In this document: positions 26,036 to 34,912 of the stretch, in pieces
Layout: each line of letters starts with the position of its first letter
Position numbering within the stretch: position 1 is the stretch's first letter
NCBI GenBank assembly: GCA_016222945.1
Contig: JACRPY010000005.1
Span: forward strand, 1 to 64,000
DNA from: Methanobacterium sp.
GTDB taxonomy: Archaea; Methanobacteriota; Methanobacteria; Methanobacteriales; Methanobacteriaceae
Direction: 5' to 3'
Length of the DNA: 64,000 nucleotides
Notes under the pieces: model-generated
What the model was told of the DNA's origin: nothing
The model's database searches: none
Seen by the model: only the letters and a program-made list of their open reading frames with translations
Translations under genes and position numbers: made by a program

Positions 26036-26239
26036 TTAATCACCACCATTTTAATATATGATATTTAATTGAAATTGTTATAATAAGGTATTAACTATTA
26101 TAATTAAATAATAAGGCTTATATAGTCACATCAAGAAATAATTGCATAATCCAATTCAATTCGTTAAATTACGATGTTATCTACTTAAAAAAAGCCGATT
26201 TTTAATAAATTTTTTTTATCAAAATAATAGTGTGATTTC

Positions 26240-26644
26240 ATGCAAAAAACAATAAAATGTAGAAAAATCTCCAAAGGACATGCTAAAGGAGAAGTCATAG
26301 TTACAAAAGACTCTTTAAGTTTTTTAGGAGGAGTAAACCCTAAAAATGGAATTATAATTGAGCCAGGGCACGAATTACACGGTCAAAACATAATTGGAAA
26401 AATTCTAGTTATCCCTTCCGGAAAAGGATCTACAGTAGGGTCTTATGTTATATTTCAGATGGTTAAAAATAAAACTGCCCCTAAAGCCATAATATCCCTA
26501 AAAGCCGAGCCTATTATTGCAACTGGCGCTATAATGGCAGAAATACCCATGGTTCATCAGCCTGAAGCCGATATTTTGAATATAGTTAAAAATGGAGATA
26601 TTATAGAAGTAGATGCTGACGCAGAAGTTATTAGAATACTATAA
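26240..26644 (+). CDS. Phosphomevalonate dehydratase small subunit
   Basis: The 134-residue protein is the aconitase-X swivel-domain (DUF126) protein that is the small subunit of phosphomevalonate dehydratase in the archaeal mevalonate pathway, making trans-anhydromevalonate 5-phosphate for isoprenoid lipids. Typical segments are GHAKGEVIVTKDSLSFLGGV, IEPGHELHGQNI, VIPSGKGSTVGSYVI (serine of the active site) and ATGAIMAEIPMV. The large subunit is not in the window. The ATG at 26240 follows GTGATTTC. Confidence 0.9.
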   Translation: MQKTIKCRKISKGHAKGEVIVTKDSLSFLGGVNPKNGIIIEPGHELHGQNIIGKILVIPSGKGSTVGSYVIFQMVKNKTAPKAIISLKAEPIIATGAIMAEIPMVHQPEADILNIVKNGDIIEVDADAEVIRIL

Positions 26645-26723
26645 CTAACTAATAAAAATTTTCTGCATATGCATTTAAAATATAAAAAAATAAATAGTAA
26701 ATTTTTTTAAATAAAACTAGTTT

Positions 26724-27140
26724 TCAGTAAGCTTCATATTCTCTCTGGCCTGCAGACTGAACATATTCCCCTATAGCACCGCCAATAGCTGAAAGAACAC
26801 CGCATACCAACATTGCGAGGATTGTTAAGAATATTACAACCACAATACCAATAGCACCCACTGCAAGTCCTAATTGAGTTAGTAATACGCCTAATATAAC
26901 TGCTACAGCTCCTACACCCAATAGAGATAGGATTCCAATTAATAGTCCGCCTAAAACTCCTGCCAAAGCTCCGTGGATTATACCACTTTCAAATTCAAAT
27001 TCGTCCCTAATTAAATATGCTGCTAGAAAACCACCTATTATTGGCCCTAAAAAAAACAACGGGAAGAAAACAAGAGCCAAAACAAGGGTTAATGCTCCAT
27101 TTACAATTGCACCTATGGCAATTGCTATCCAATCTTTCAT
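26724..27140 (-). CDS. DUF5518 family membrane protein 1
   Basis: A 138-residue protein with four predicted helices and the family layout: LFFLGPIIGGFLAAYLI, the loop FESGIIHGALAGVLGGLLIGIL, a third glycine/valine helix, and VCGVLSAIGGAIGEYV near the end. The phrase (S/K)G-x-I-(H/N)GA(L)-x-G shared with the proteins at 27948 and 51939 marks the DUF5518 family of Methanobacteriales. Function unknown. Ribosome site GAGGTGATAA precedes the ATG. Confidence 0.75.
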   Translation of the reverse strand: MKDWIAIAIGAIVNGALTLVLALVFFPLFFLGPIIGGFLAAYLIRDEFEFESGIIHGALAGVLGGLLIGILSLLGVGAVAVILGVLLTQLGLAVGAIGIVVVIFLTILAMLVCGVLSAIGGAIGEYVQSAGQREYEAY

Positions 27141-27426
27141 TTTTTATCACCTCAAAAATTCTAGAATTTTTGTGGTTCAGGAAATGAAAATTTCCTTCAA
27201 CCTCATTCTTGAGTCGGTGTTATTATATTTTTAATCATTAAAATAATTATTCAAAAAAATTAATAATGCACTTTAAATTTTATGATCTGGTGAAAAATAT
27301 GCATCCTGCATTTAAATGGTTGGATATGGTTCTAAACATAAAAATATGTAATAATTAAAAATAAGGATTTTTGTGATTTAAAGATGAAATAAGTGTTTTC
27401 ATAGTTTTAGTCTATGTAACTAGTGT

Positions 27427-27654
27427 TTATGTAGCTTTAGCAGTTGTATACGCATCATACATAGCATATAACCACACTATGATATATAAAATACTTACAA
27501 TCATTGCAAATTCACTAACCATGAATATAGCCACAGATAATATCAATGAAACAATAATCAAGACTATTCACATCATAAGTTTACCAGCATATACTTGTCC
27601 TAATCCTGGTATAAAAAAAGACAGTACTAACGCCAATATTGGATTTTTTGCCAT
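27427..27654 (-). pseudogene. TM2-like membrane protein gene with in-frame TGA
   Basis: Reading from ATG 27654 on the minus strand gives MAKNPILALVLSFFIPGLGQ, then VYAGKLMM, then TGA (27570-27568), then IVLIIVSLILSVAIFMVSEF, AMIVSILYIIVWLYAMYDAY, TTAKAT and TAA at 27427. The two halves stay in one frame and together make a normal 75-codon protein of the small TM2/DUF5683-like family (PGLGQVYAGK, WLYAMYDAYT). A strong ribosome site, AAGGAGGTGA, precedes it. Either it is a young nonsense mutation (a glycine GGA or tryptophan TGG codon changed) or a sequencing error. It sits between two DUF5518 genes. Confidence 0.75.
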
Positions 27655-27947
27655 CCATTTCACCTCCTTTTTAAGCTGTTAAGGTTTAATCGGTTTTTGT
27701 TGTTAATATATTTTTCTTTTTAATTTTTTTAAATTTATAATTTCAAAAAATAGGCCAGATTAACTAGTTATTTAAAGTAAATATAAATTTAACGTTAAAT
27801 TGAACATATCTAATGTTAAAATAAATATTCATTAAAAAAATACATGATATTTTTGAATTAAAAAAAGATTAGCATTAATTAAATGTACTGAATTTTTAAT
27901 CAAAACAGTTACGATTATCTGTTAGATATATTTTTTATTTACCAACC

Positions 27948-28307
27948 TTATGATTTTTTCCAGTTAGAATATATACTGCCAAATACACCGCCAATTGCAC
28001 CTAAAACTATATCAATAGCTATTTTCATTAATATAATCAAAATTTCAGCTTTTATAATCAAATATCCTCCTACTAAAAGTAAAATTATGATCCCAACAAT
28101 ACCTCCAAGAACCCCAATCATAACTCCATGAATAGCTCCATTTACATAGTTTTGATTGACCATATATCCAACAATTGCACTTGCAGCTAATATACTGATA
28201 TATGAACCATACTCACCCATAAAATGGTTTAGTATTAAAGCAAATATTACTGTTAGAATAAATCCTAAAATTACTGCTTTCCACTTAATCATTTTTCCAA
28301 TTCCCAT
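27948..28307 (-). CDS. DUF5518 family membrane protein 2
   Basis: A 119-residue, four-helix membrane protein. It shows YVNGAIHGVMIGVLGGIVGIIILL and the closing IAIDIVLGAIGGVFGSIYSNW, both like the DUF5518 protein at 51939 (IKKGAINGALMG, IGIEIVLGVIGGVIGSII). The N-terminal MIKWKAVILGFILTVIFALI also matches that paralogue. It stands alone between the TM2-like pseudogene and the amidohydrolase gene. Function unknown. Confidence 0.75.
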   Translation of the reverse strand: MGIGKMIKWKAVILGFILTVIFALILNHFMGEYGSYISILAASAIVGYMVNQNYVNGAIHGVMIGVLGGIVGIIILLLVGGYLIIKAEILIILMKIAIDIVLGAIGGVFGSIYSNWKKS

Positions 28308-28573
28308 AAAGATTATTTCAATTTAATATGACTTATTTATAATGCTTTTTTTAAACTTATCATGTAATAAGTGTTTTTAGTTAAAATATTTTTAAAAGCT
28401 CCAATAATCTATCTAGAACTGTTTCATTTAATTCCAATTTAAACTGTGTAATCTAAAAAAAATAAACAAATTTACACTAAATTGAAAACGGAAAAATACA
28501 AGTTAAACATAGCATATATTAATATAATGCTTGAATTTAACGAAAATTATGTCATTAAAGGCAGGTTTTAAAA

Positions 28574-29812
28574 ATGAAATATTCTCTTATCTATAACGGA
28601 ACACTGATAGATGGCAATGGAGGTAAAACACTTCCAGAAGCTGTTATTTTAATCAAAAATAATATGATTGTTGCTGTTGGAACTGAAGACTCCATTTCAC
28701 TTCCAGATGAGCAGATTAAAAAAATTGATGCTAATGGAATGTTCATATTACCTGGATTTATAGATACTCACGTCCATATCATGGCAAATGGTTTTAAAAT
28801 GGAAGATACCATCCATAATCCTCTTTCATTGTATTTTTACAAAGCAGTGGAGAATATGCACAAAACAATTGATGCGGGTGTGACTACTGTAAGAGATGCC
28901 GGTCTTGCTGATGTTGGAGTTAAAATAGCAGTGGAGAAAGAGATTATAACTGGGCCCCGAATACAAATCAGTGTTATGCCACTTTCTATAAGTGGAGGTC
29001 ACTTTGATTTTTGGCTGAATTCTGGTTTTGATATTAAAGTTTCATATCCTGGCCTCCCTGAAAGCCTTTGCGATGGAGAAGAGGAAGTAAGAAAGAGAGT
29101 TAGGGAAATACTTAGATCTGGAGCTGAATTTATCAAAGTTATGGTTACTGGAGGCGTTATGAGTGCAAATGACGGCCCAGAACATACACAATTTACAGTT
29201 GAAGAATTAAAGGTGATGGTTCAAGAAGGAAAATATCACGATAATGTAAAGGTAATGGCCCACGGACATGGCCTTGAAGGGATTAAAAATGCTTTAAAAG
29301 CAGGTGTTCACTCCATAGAGCATGGTACTTATCTGGATAATGAAGCAATTAATATGATGATTGATCAGGACACCTATCTCGTGCCCACATGCTTAGTAAT
29401 AAAACAGAACAAAAAATTCGCTGAATCTGGTGATTTACCAGAGTATAGCAGAGCACAAGCCCTTGAAATAGTTGATATACACGATAAAAACATTAAAAAT
29501 GCATATAAAGCTGGAGTTAAGATTGTTATGGGTACAGATTGTGGTGTTATCCCTCATGGTCTGAATTTACGTGAACTAGGCTTTTTATGTGATATTGGAA
29601 TGAGCCCTCAAGAAGCAATAATGGCCGGGACAAAATATGCTGCAGAATGTATGGGATGGCAGGATAAAATTGGTACAGTTGAACCAGGGAAGCTTGCAGA
29701 CATTATAATAAGCAAAAAAGATCCTATTTTGGATATAAAGTCTCTTGGAAATCCAGATAATGTTTTATTAGTTATGAAAGATGGTAAAATTGTTAAAAAC
29801 CTCTTAAATTAA
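28574..29812 (+). CDS. Amidohydrolase family protein
   Basis: A 412-residue metal-dependent hydrolase of the amidohydrolase superfamily, closest in look to the imidazolonepropionase/Xaa-Pro dipeptidase-type group. Metal-site motifs in order: PGFIDTHVH (about 57-65), the bridging lysine in EFIKVMVTGG (about 190), AHGHG, SIEHGTY, and aspartate in VMGTDCG. TVEPGKLADIII is the usual C-terminal beta-sandwich strand. The substrate cannot be named; related enzymes act on N-acyl or dipeptide substrates. It lies 34 bp upstream of copA on the same strand, which may be only shared transcription. Confidence 0.8.
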   Translation: MKYSLIYNGTLIDGNGGKTLPEAVILIKNNMIVAVGTEDSISLPDEQIKKIDANGMFILPGFIDTHVHIMANGFKMEDTIHNPLSLYFYKAVENMHKTIDAGVTTVRDAGLADVGVKIAVEKEIITGPRIQISVMPLSISGGHFDFWLNSGFDIKVSYPGLPESLCDGEEEVRKRVREILRSGAEFIKVMVTGGVMSANDGPEHTQFTVEELKVMVQEGKYHDNVKVMAHGHGLEGIKNALKAGVHSIEHGTYLDNEAINMMIDQDTYLVPTCLVIKQNKKFAESGDLPEYSRAQALEIVDIHDKNIKNAYKAGVKIVMGTDCGVIPHGLNLRELGFLCDIGMSPQEAIMAGTKYAAECMGWQDKIGTVEPGKLADIIISKKDPILDIKSLGNPDNVLLVMKDGKIVKNLLN

Positions 29813-29846
29813 ATATAAATTTTTATAATGATAGGAAGGAATGAAT

Positions 29847-32267
29847 ATGGCAGATAAAGCCAAAAAAACCGATATTAAAGTTTCAGGAATGAACTGCGCC
29901 ACTTGTGCATTGAACATTGAAAAATCCCTTGAAGATGTGGAAGGCGTTGGTAAAGCACAGGTAAATTTTGGAACTAAACGAGCTACAGTTGAATATGACC
30001 CAGAAAAGGTAAATCTAAACCAGCTTGAAAGTGCAGTGGTAGATGCAGGTTATGGAGTTATAAATGAAAAAATCACCCTTAAAATAGGGGGAATGACCTG
30101 TGCAATGTGTGTAAAAGCAATTGAAGATGGTCTAGGAAAGCTTGATGGAATAAGTGCCGTTAATGTTAATTTAAGCTCCAATAAAGCATATGTTACCTAC
30201 AATCCGAGAATGGTGACTGTTGATGACATGAAAAGTGTAATTGAGGATATTGGATACCAGTATCTTGGAATTGAAGGAGAAGATCTTGAAGATCTAGAAG
30301 AAAAGGTGCGAATTCAAGATTTAAAGAATAAAAGAAACAGAATAATTGTGGGATTTGGTGTTTCCATTCCCCTAATGCTTATGATGTATTTTAATGTCAT
30401 GGTACCAATTTATATGCCTTATTTCATGCTTATAGTCTCAATTATACCATTTATTTACGTTAGTTATCCCATTTTTAGTGCGGCTTATCGTGCGCTTAAA
30501 AATAGGCTGCTGAATATGGATGTGATGTACTCCATGGGTATAGGAGTAGCTTTTGGTGCGAGTATCCTTGGAACATTCAATATTATCCTTAATCCGGAAT
30601 TTATGTTCTATGAAACCGCCTTAATGCTTGCAGCTTTTCTTACACTGGGCAGATATCTTGAATCGAGAGCTATTGGCCGGACTTCAACTGCAATTAAAAA
30701 ATTAGTGGGATTACAGCCAAAAACAGCTACGGTTATTCGTGAAGGGAGAGAAATTGAAGTTCATATTGAAGAACTGCAAATAGGAGAAATTATAGTTGTT
30801 AAACCCGGTGAAAAAATCCCAACTGACGGTGAAGTCATTGAAGGTGAAAGTTATGTTGATGAATCCGTAATTACTGGTGAATCAATTCCTGTTATGAAAA
30901 ATAATGGTAAAAAAGTTATTGGTGGAACTTTTAACCAGAATGGTGTCCTTAAATTTAAAGCCACCAAAATTGGAAAAGATACTGTTTTATTCCAGATAAT
31001 TAAACTTGTTGAGGATGCTCAAGGCTCAAGACCTCCTGTTGAACGTATTGCAGATAAAGCTGTGACTTATTTCATCCCCACAGTACTTACAATTGCCATT
31101 GCTGCATTTGCAATCTGGTATTTTGTTTATAGTAGTACTTTACTCTTGGCATTAACCGTTCTTATTTCCATCCTTGTTGTTGCCTGTCCTTGTGCCCTTG
31201 GCCTTGCAACACCTACAGCAATAACCGTTGGTATTGGTAGAGGTGCAGAACTTGGTATTCTTATTAAAGATGGTTCAGCACTTGAAACATCGGAAAAAAT
31301 CACTTCCATATTGTTTGATAAAACTGGAACTCTTACTAAAGGAAAACCCGAAGTAACCGACGTTATAGCAGTTGGATTTGAATCTGATAATCTTATAAAA
31401 TACACTGCAAGTGTTGAAAAGAATTCACAACACCCCCTTGCAGATGCAATAGTTAGAAAAACTATAAATGAAAATATTCAGCTTTCAGAAAGTACTAATT
31501 TTGATACATTTGGAGGAAAGGGAGTATCAGCAATGGTTGGTGGAGATGAAGTGCTTGTTGGAAATAGAGCTCTTCTTAAAGATAGAGAAATTAAAATCAG
31601 CGATGATACAGAAGGAAATATACTTCAACTTGAAAATGAAGGAAAAACTGCCATTTTAGTTGCAGTTAACAATGAATTTGCAGGAATAATCGCTGTGGCA
31701 GATACATTAAAGGATACAACTAAATCGGCGATTGATGAGCTTAAAAAGATGAAAATTAAGGTATTTATGATTACAGGGGATAATGAAAGGACTGCAAATG
31801 CAATTTCAAATCAGGTTGGAATTGAGAATGTGCTTGCAGAAGTTTTACCTCAAGATAAGGCCTTTGAAGTGAAAAATCTTCAAGATAATGGTGAAATTGT
31901 GGCATTTGTAGGTGATGGGATTAATGACGCTCCTGCGCTTGCTCAATCTGACGTTGGAATTGCAATTGGAAGCGGTACAGATATTGCAATAGAAAGCGGA
32001 AAAATAGTGCTTATCAAAGATGATTTAATGGATTCTGTTGCAGGAATCCAGCTCAGCAAAAAGGTAATGCAACGAATAAAACAAAATCTATTCTGGGCAT
32101 TTGCCTATAACACTGCATTGATTCCTGTTGCTGCAGGAGTGCTTTATTCCGTTAATATAGTTTTCAAGCCAGAATATGCAGCTTTTGCCATGGCTTTAAG
32201 TTCAGTAACGGTTGTAAGTCTATCATTACTACTAAAAGGATACGTACCTCCCGCAAAAAAGAAATAA
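29847..32267 (+). CDS. copA: Copper-translocating P-type ATPase
   Basis: An 806-residue P1B-ATPase that exports Cu(I) across the membrane. Two N-terminal heavy-metal domains are seen with MNCATCA and MTCAMCV metal sites. Then come membrane helices, the actuator motif TGES, the metal-transport motif CPCALGLATP, the phosphorylation site DKTGTLTKG, the histidine-proline of HPLADAIV (domain N), and GDGINDAPAL. The CPC plus YN and MSS helix residues fit copper/silver selectivity. The ATG at 29847 is preferred over the one at 29841 because AGGAAGGA lies just in front. A YHS protein follows 64 bp downstream, as in many copper loci. Confidence 0.93.
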   Translation: MADKAKKTDIKVSGMNCATCALNIEKSLEDVEGVGKAQVNFGTKRATVEYDPEKVNLNQLESAVVDAGYGVINEKITLKIGGMTCAMCVKAIEDGLGKLDGISAVNVNLSSNKAYVTYNPRMVTVDDMKSVIEDIGYQYLGIEGEDLEDLEEKVRIQDLKNKRNRIIVGFGVSIPLMLMMYFNVMVPIYMPYFMLIVSIIPFIYVSYPIFSAAYRALKNRLLNMDVMYSMGIGVAFGASILGTFNIILNPEFMFYETALMLAAFLTLGRYLESRAIGRTSTAIKKLVGLQPKTATVIREGREIEVHIEELQIGEIIVVKPGEKIPTDGEVIEGESYVDESVITGESIPVMKNNGKKVIGGTFNQNGVLKFKATKIGKDTVLFQIIKLVEDAQGSRPPVERIADKAVTYFIPTVLTIAIAAFAIWYFVYSSTLLLALTVLISILVVACPCALGLATPTAITVGIGRGAELGILIKDGSALETSEKITSILFDKTGTLTKGKPEVTDVIAVGFESDNLIKYTASVEKNSQHPLADAIVRKTINENIQLSESTNFDTFGGKGVSAMVGGDEVLVGNRALLKDREIKISDDTEGNILQLENEGKTAILVAVNNEFAGIIAVADTLKDTTKSAIDELKKMKIKVFMITGDNERTANAISNQVGIENVLAEVLPQDKAFEVKNLQDNGEIVAFVGDGINDAPALAQSDVGIAIGSGTDIAIESGKIVLIKDDLMDSVAGIQLSKKVMQRIKQNLFWAFAYNTALIPVAAGVLYSVNIVFKPEYAAFAMALSSVTVVSLSLLLKGYVPPAKKK

Positions 32268-32331
32268 AAACTAATTTAAAGTTTTTGATCAATAATCATG
32301 AAATAAAAGATCATAATTAAGAGGTGAAAAC

Positions 32332-32475
32332 ATGGCTGTAGACCCTATATGTAAAATGGACGTAGATGAAAAAACTGCAAAGTTTGTAAGTGAATATAAA
32401 GGAAAAAAATATTATTTCTGCGCTCCAGGCTGTAAAAAAGCCTTTGACGAAGATCCAGAAAAATATATAGACTAA
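32332..32475 (+). CDS. YHS domain protein
   Basis: A 47-residue protein, MAVDPICKMDVDEKTAKF followed by SEYKGKKYYFCAPGCKKAF and DEDPEKYID: a complete YHS domain (PICKM, YYFCAPGCKKAFDEDPEKY). YHS domains bind copper or other metals through these cysteines and are often fused to or near CopA ATPases. Ribosome site GAGGTGAAAAC precedes the ATG. It is likely a small metal-binding partner of the ATPase just upstream. Confidence 0.9.
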   Translation: MAVDPICKMDVDEKTAKFVSEYKGKKYYFCAPGCKKAFDEDPEKYID

Positions 32476-32505
32476 AAAAAGTTTGATTAACTTTTTTTAT
32501 TTTAT
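32474..32505 (+). terminator. Terminator hairpin after YHS gene
   Basis: AAAAAAAGTT (32474-32483), loop TGATT, AACTTTTTTT (32489-32498), then ATTTTAT. It lies between convergent genes and could serve both. Confidence 0.65.
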
Positions 32506-32507
32506 AC

Positions 32508-33188
32508 TCAAAAATCGCGGGTTTTAGCAAGCACAGTACATGGTGCACTGTCAATTCCATTTATCTGCCATGGAACAACAATTATATGTTCAACTGAAAT
32601 ATTTGAAACTCCATCCAACTTCATATCTTCAACTAAAAGTAACGGTTCTCCCAGCTCCTCATTTTCCTTAAATGCATTTAAATGTGATTCTTTCCCTTGT
32701 TCTGGCTTTTTATAGCTTGAAATGGATACGCAATCTACTCCAATGCACCTAATGTCCGGATGGTTTTTTCTAAGCCAGTAAATCAAATCAGGATCAATTC
32801 CAGGATTAGAGGTTAAATAAGTATCTGAATCATCTTTACGGTATTTTTCAAAACCTGTTTTAAAAATTAGACAGTCTTTACCTTCTAAATTAATTTCAGC
32901 TATTTCTTCAAGTTTTATAATCCTATTATGTTCTTTAGGAATGTCTAAAATTAATGGATTGTTGAAAACAAGTTCATTTTGACTGTAATCAGATATTGTT
33001 TTTCCTTCATCTAAAAAATGGCCAGGAGCATCCATATGTGTCCCACAGTGATTTTCAACACTGATTATATAACTATTATAACCTCCACCCTTTGAAACTT
33101 GACTATTAGGAGTTATTTCAAGATTTTTTAATCCGATATGCACTGGAGAAGTTTCTTCAAGAGTATGGGAAAGTTTTTTGTATGGCAT
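32508..33188 (-). CDS. Cyclase family (kynurenine formamidase-like) metal hydrolase
   Basis: A 226-residue protein of the cyclase family, typified by bacterial kynurenine formamidase and polyketide cyclases. The metal-binding motif HCGTHMDAPGHF (about 48-59) is the family HxGTHxDxPxHF signature. Further family marks are CLIFKTGFEKYR, NPGIDPDLIYWL, CIGVDCVSIS and LLLVEDMKLDGVS. Kynurenine formamidase itself is doubtful in a methanogen that has no kynurenine pathway known to me; the substrate is open. Confidence 0.8.
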   Translation of the reverse strand: MPYKKLSHTLEETSPVHIGLKNLEITPNSQVSKGGGYNSYIISVENHCGTHMDAPGHFLDEGKTISDYSQNELVFNNPLILDIPKEHNRIIKLEEIAEINLEGKDCLIFKTGFEKYRKDDSDTYLTSNPGIDPDLIYWLRKNHPDIRCIGVDCVSISSYKKPEQGKESHLNAFKENEELGEPLLLVEDMKLDGVSNISVEHIIVVPWQINGIDSAPCTVLAKTRDF

Positions 33189-33327
33189 GTTCTCACAGGA
33201 TTATATTTGATTTTTTTAAAATATGTTTTTAACCGTTTAATAGATTGATAGAATTTATTAAAATATAAATTGGAATAAATGCAATTATATAAATGTAGTA
33301 ACTGAAACTACAGGAGACATTGAAAAA

Positions 33328-33453
33328 ATGGCATTATTAGATAGCATAAAAAAGAAAGCTACCAAAGAGCTTGAAAAACAGGCTAAAAATAAAGGTGGCA
33401 GCGAAATAGAAAAAAGAGCAAAAAGTGAGATTAAAAAGAGATTTAAAATTTAA
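33328..33453 (+). CDS. Small basic protein, 41 residues
   Basis: MALLDSIKKKATKELEKQAK followed by NKGGSEIEKRAKSEIKKRFKI: a lysine-rich, helix-forming peptide with no cysteine or membrane segment. AGGAGA lies 11 bases before the ATG, a longer spacing than usual. The amphipathic pattern could bind nucleic acid or a protein partner, but this is a guess. Protein or cloning artefact cannot be excluded from sequence alone. Confidence 0.45.
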   Translation: MALLDSIKKKATKELEKQAKNKGGSEIEKRAKSEIKKRFKI

Positions 33454-33521
33454 TTTTTTAAATTTCTAAGCTTAATTTCTTTTTATTTAATTGTTTTTCC
33501 CAATTAACTTGATTTGTCTTT

Positions 33522-34787
33522 TTAAACAACTTCATTTTTCATTATTTCCCTTAAAACCGCTGTGGCATAACATCCCTTTGGAATTGAAAACTCCACTAAA
33601 ACACCTTCATCAGTGGCCTTAGCAGACACGTCCCATATTTTAAATCTCATTGCACGCCTCAAGCCATGACTTCCAAGTCTTGGCATTTTAGGAACTTTAA
33701 ACTCTTCTAAGGTAACTCCTTCATCGTCTAAAATCTTCTGCTCCATTTCACCTAATTTTCCACCGGCAAGTGGCACTTTACTTCCAAAAAGAGGCGCTGT
33801 AGGGTGAACTTCAAAGTTTTTAATCCTCTCATCAATTTCATCTCCAAATTCATGGACTAAATGCTCATCATTATCCGCAATTATATCGCCTTCAACATAT
33901 TTATCAATTCCAAGCTTTGACCTTTCACTTACGGCTTTATTAAATAAGTATGATTGGTATGCGTGAACAAACATCCTTTTTAATGGTTTTGGAAGACTTT
34001 CAATTGCTCGTATGTAGGATTTTTCATCTAATTCCTCTTTACTTTCTATTTTCTTCTTTTTCATTTCTTTTAGAAGTGTTTTAAGCATCATTTTTTCATA
34101 GCGCATGCCTTTGGGCATGGATTCCAATGATTCTTCCAATTTTCCATCATCATACATTTGCCTTACTTCTTTTATGTGTTCCGGTTCTTCATCATATGGA
34201 TTTCCAATGTATGCATCTACTACTTTCCCTAAATCGTTTTCAAGCAACTTTTTTCCGACTATATGTGTATTTGACCTTGCTTTACCAAATCTTTGCCAGC
34301 CAAAATAATTTGGAACTCCCTTTTGAGATAGTTCGGCTAATATTTCATTTGCGATTTCCACATCAGCTTCAGGATTTTCTGTATCTCTTATAAGGAGCCT
34401 GAATTTATTTCCTATAAGTTGCCCTATCCTTAATTTCTTTTGATTTTGCATTATTTTAAGGATTTTCACTTTGTAAAGTTTATCTTCCAGTTCCTGAATC
34501 TGTTCTACCTCCAAGTTGGCCACACATAGCCATTGTCTTGTTACAGCTCTTTTATCCTTCATTCCAGCAAAGCCCATTCTTTTTCTGTCTATGTGCAATT
34601 CCTGTGCTACGTCCAGTACAACGTCCAGTGTGTCTCTTCCTATTTTTTCAATGAAAAACCATGTATTAGGGCCTTCTCCACTTGGTGTGGATTCAGGTAT
34701 TTCTTCAACATAAAAATCTTCGTATTTTGTTCTTATTTTGCCACCAATTCCTTTTTGATGGGTGATATAAGTTTCTGCATTTAGCAT
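33522..34787 (-). CDS. truD: tRNA pseudouridine synthase TruD
   Basis: TruD makes pseudouridine-13 in tRNAs. The 421-residue protein shows the family motifs: an N-terminal DFYVEEIPE, the catalytic GFAGMKDKRAVTRQW (aspartate 78), NKFRLLIRD, a GVPNYFGWQRFG strand and the C-terminal PLFGSKVP. The TRUD insertion domain, with EELDEKSYIRAIESL, lies in the middle. Length is typical for archaeal TruD. The gene starts with ATG 34787 and is flanked by unrelated genes. Confidence 0.93.
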   Translation of the reverse strand: MLNAETYITHQKGIGGKIRTKYEDFYVEEIPESTPSGEGPNTWFFIEKIGRDTLDVVLDVAQELHIDRKRMGFAGMKDKRAVTRQWLCVANLEVEQIQELEDKLYKVKILKIMQNQKKLRIGQLIGNKFRLLIRDTENPEADVEIANEILAELSQKGVPNYFGWQRFGKARSNTHIVGKKLLENDLGKVVDAYIGNPYDEEPEHIKEVRQMYDDGKLEESLESMPKGMRYEKMMLKTLLKEMKKKKIESKEELDEKSYIRAIESLPKPLKRMFVHAYQSYLFNKAVSERSKLGIDKYVEGDIIADNDEHLVHEFGDEIDERIKNFEVHPTAPLFGSKVPLAGGKLGEMEQKILDDEGVTLEEFKVPKMPRLGSHGLRRAMRFKIWDVSAKATDEGVLVEFSIPKGCYATAVLREIMKNEVV

Positions 34788-34912
34788 TAGTTTTTTCTCC
34801 AGATGATTGTTTATAAAATTTGTAAAATTAAAAACTTAAAAAAATAATTACGTAGTTATTTTTCATCTTATTAGTTTATAAAATTAAATTAAAAAACATC
34901 TTTAATCATATT

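Noticed and set aside
27568..27570. TGA in the TM2-like gene as a selenocysteine codon
   Set aside because: No SECIS-like hairpin was recognised nearby, the expected residue in this position of related proteins is glycine or tryptophan, and selenocysteine is not usual in this order. A nonsense mutation is simpler.
27479..27682. Plus-strand 67-codon frame
   Set aside because: It is the antisense of the TM2-like pseudogene, and has no ribosome site.
29841..29849. First ATG (29841) as the copA start
   Set aside because: It directly abuts AGGAAGGA with no spacing; the ATG at 29847 has a normal distance.
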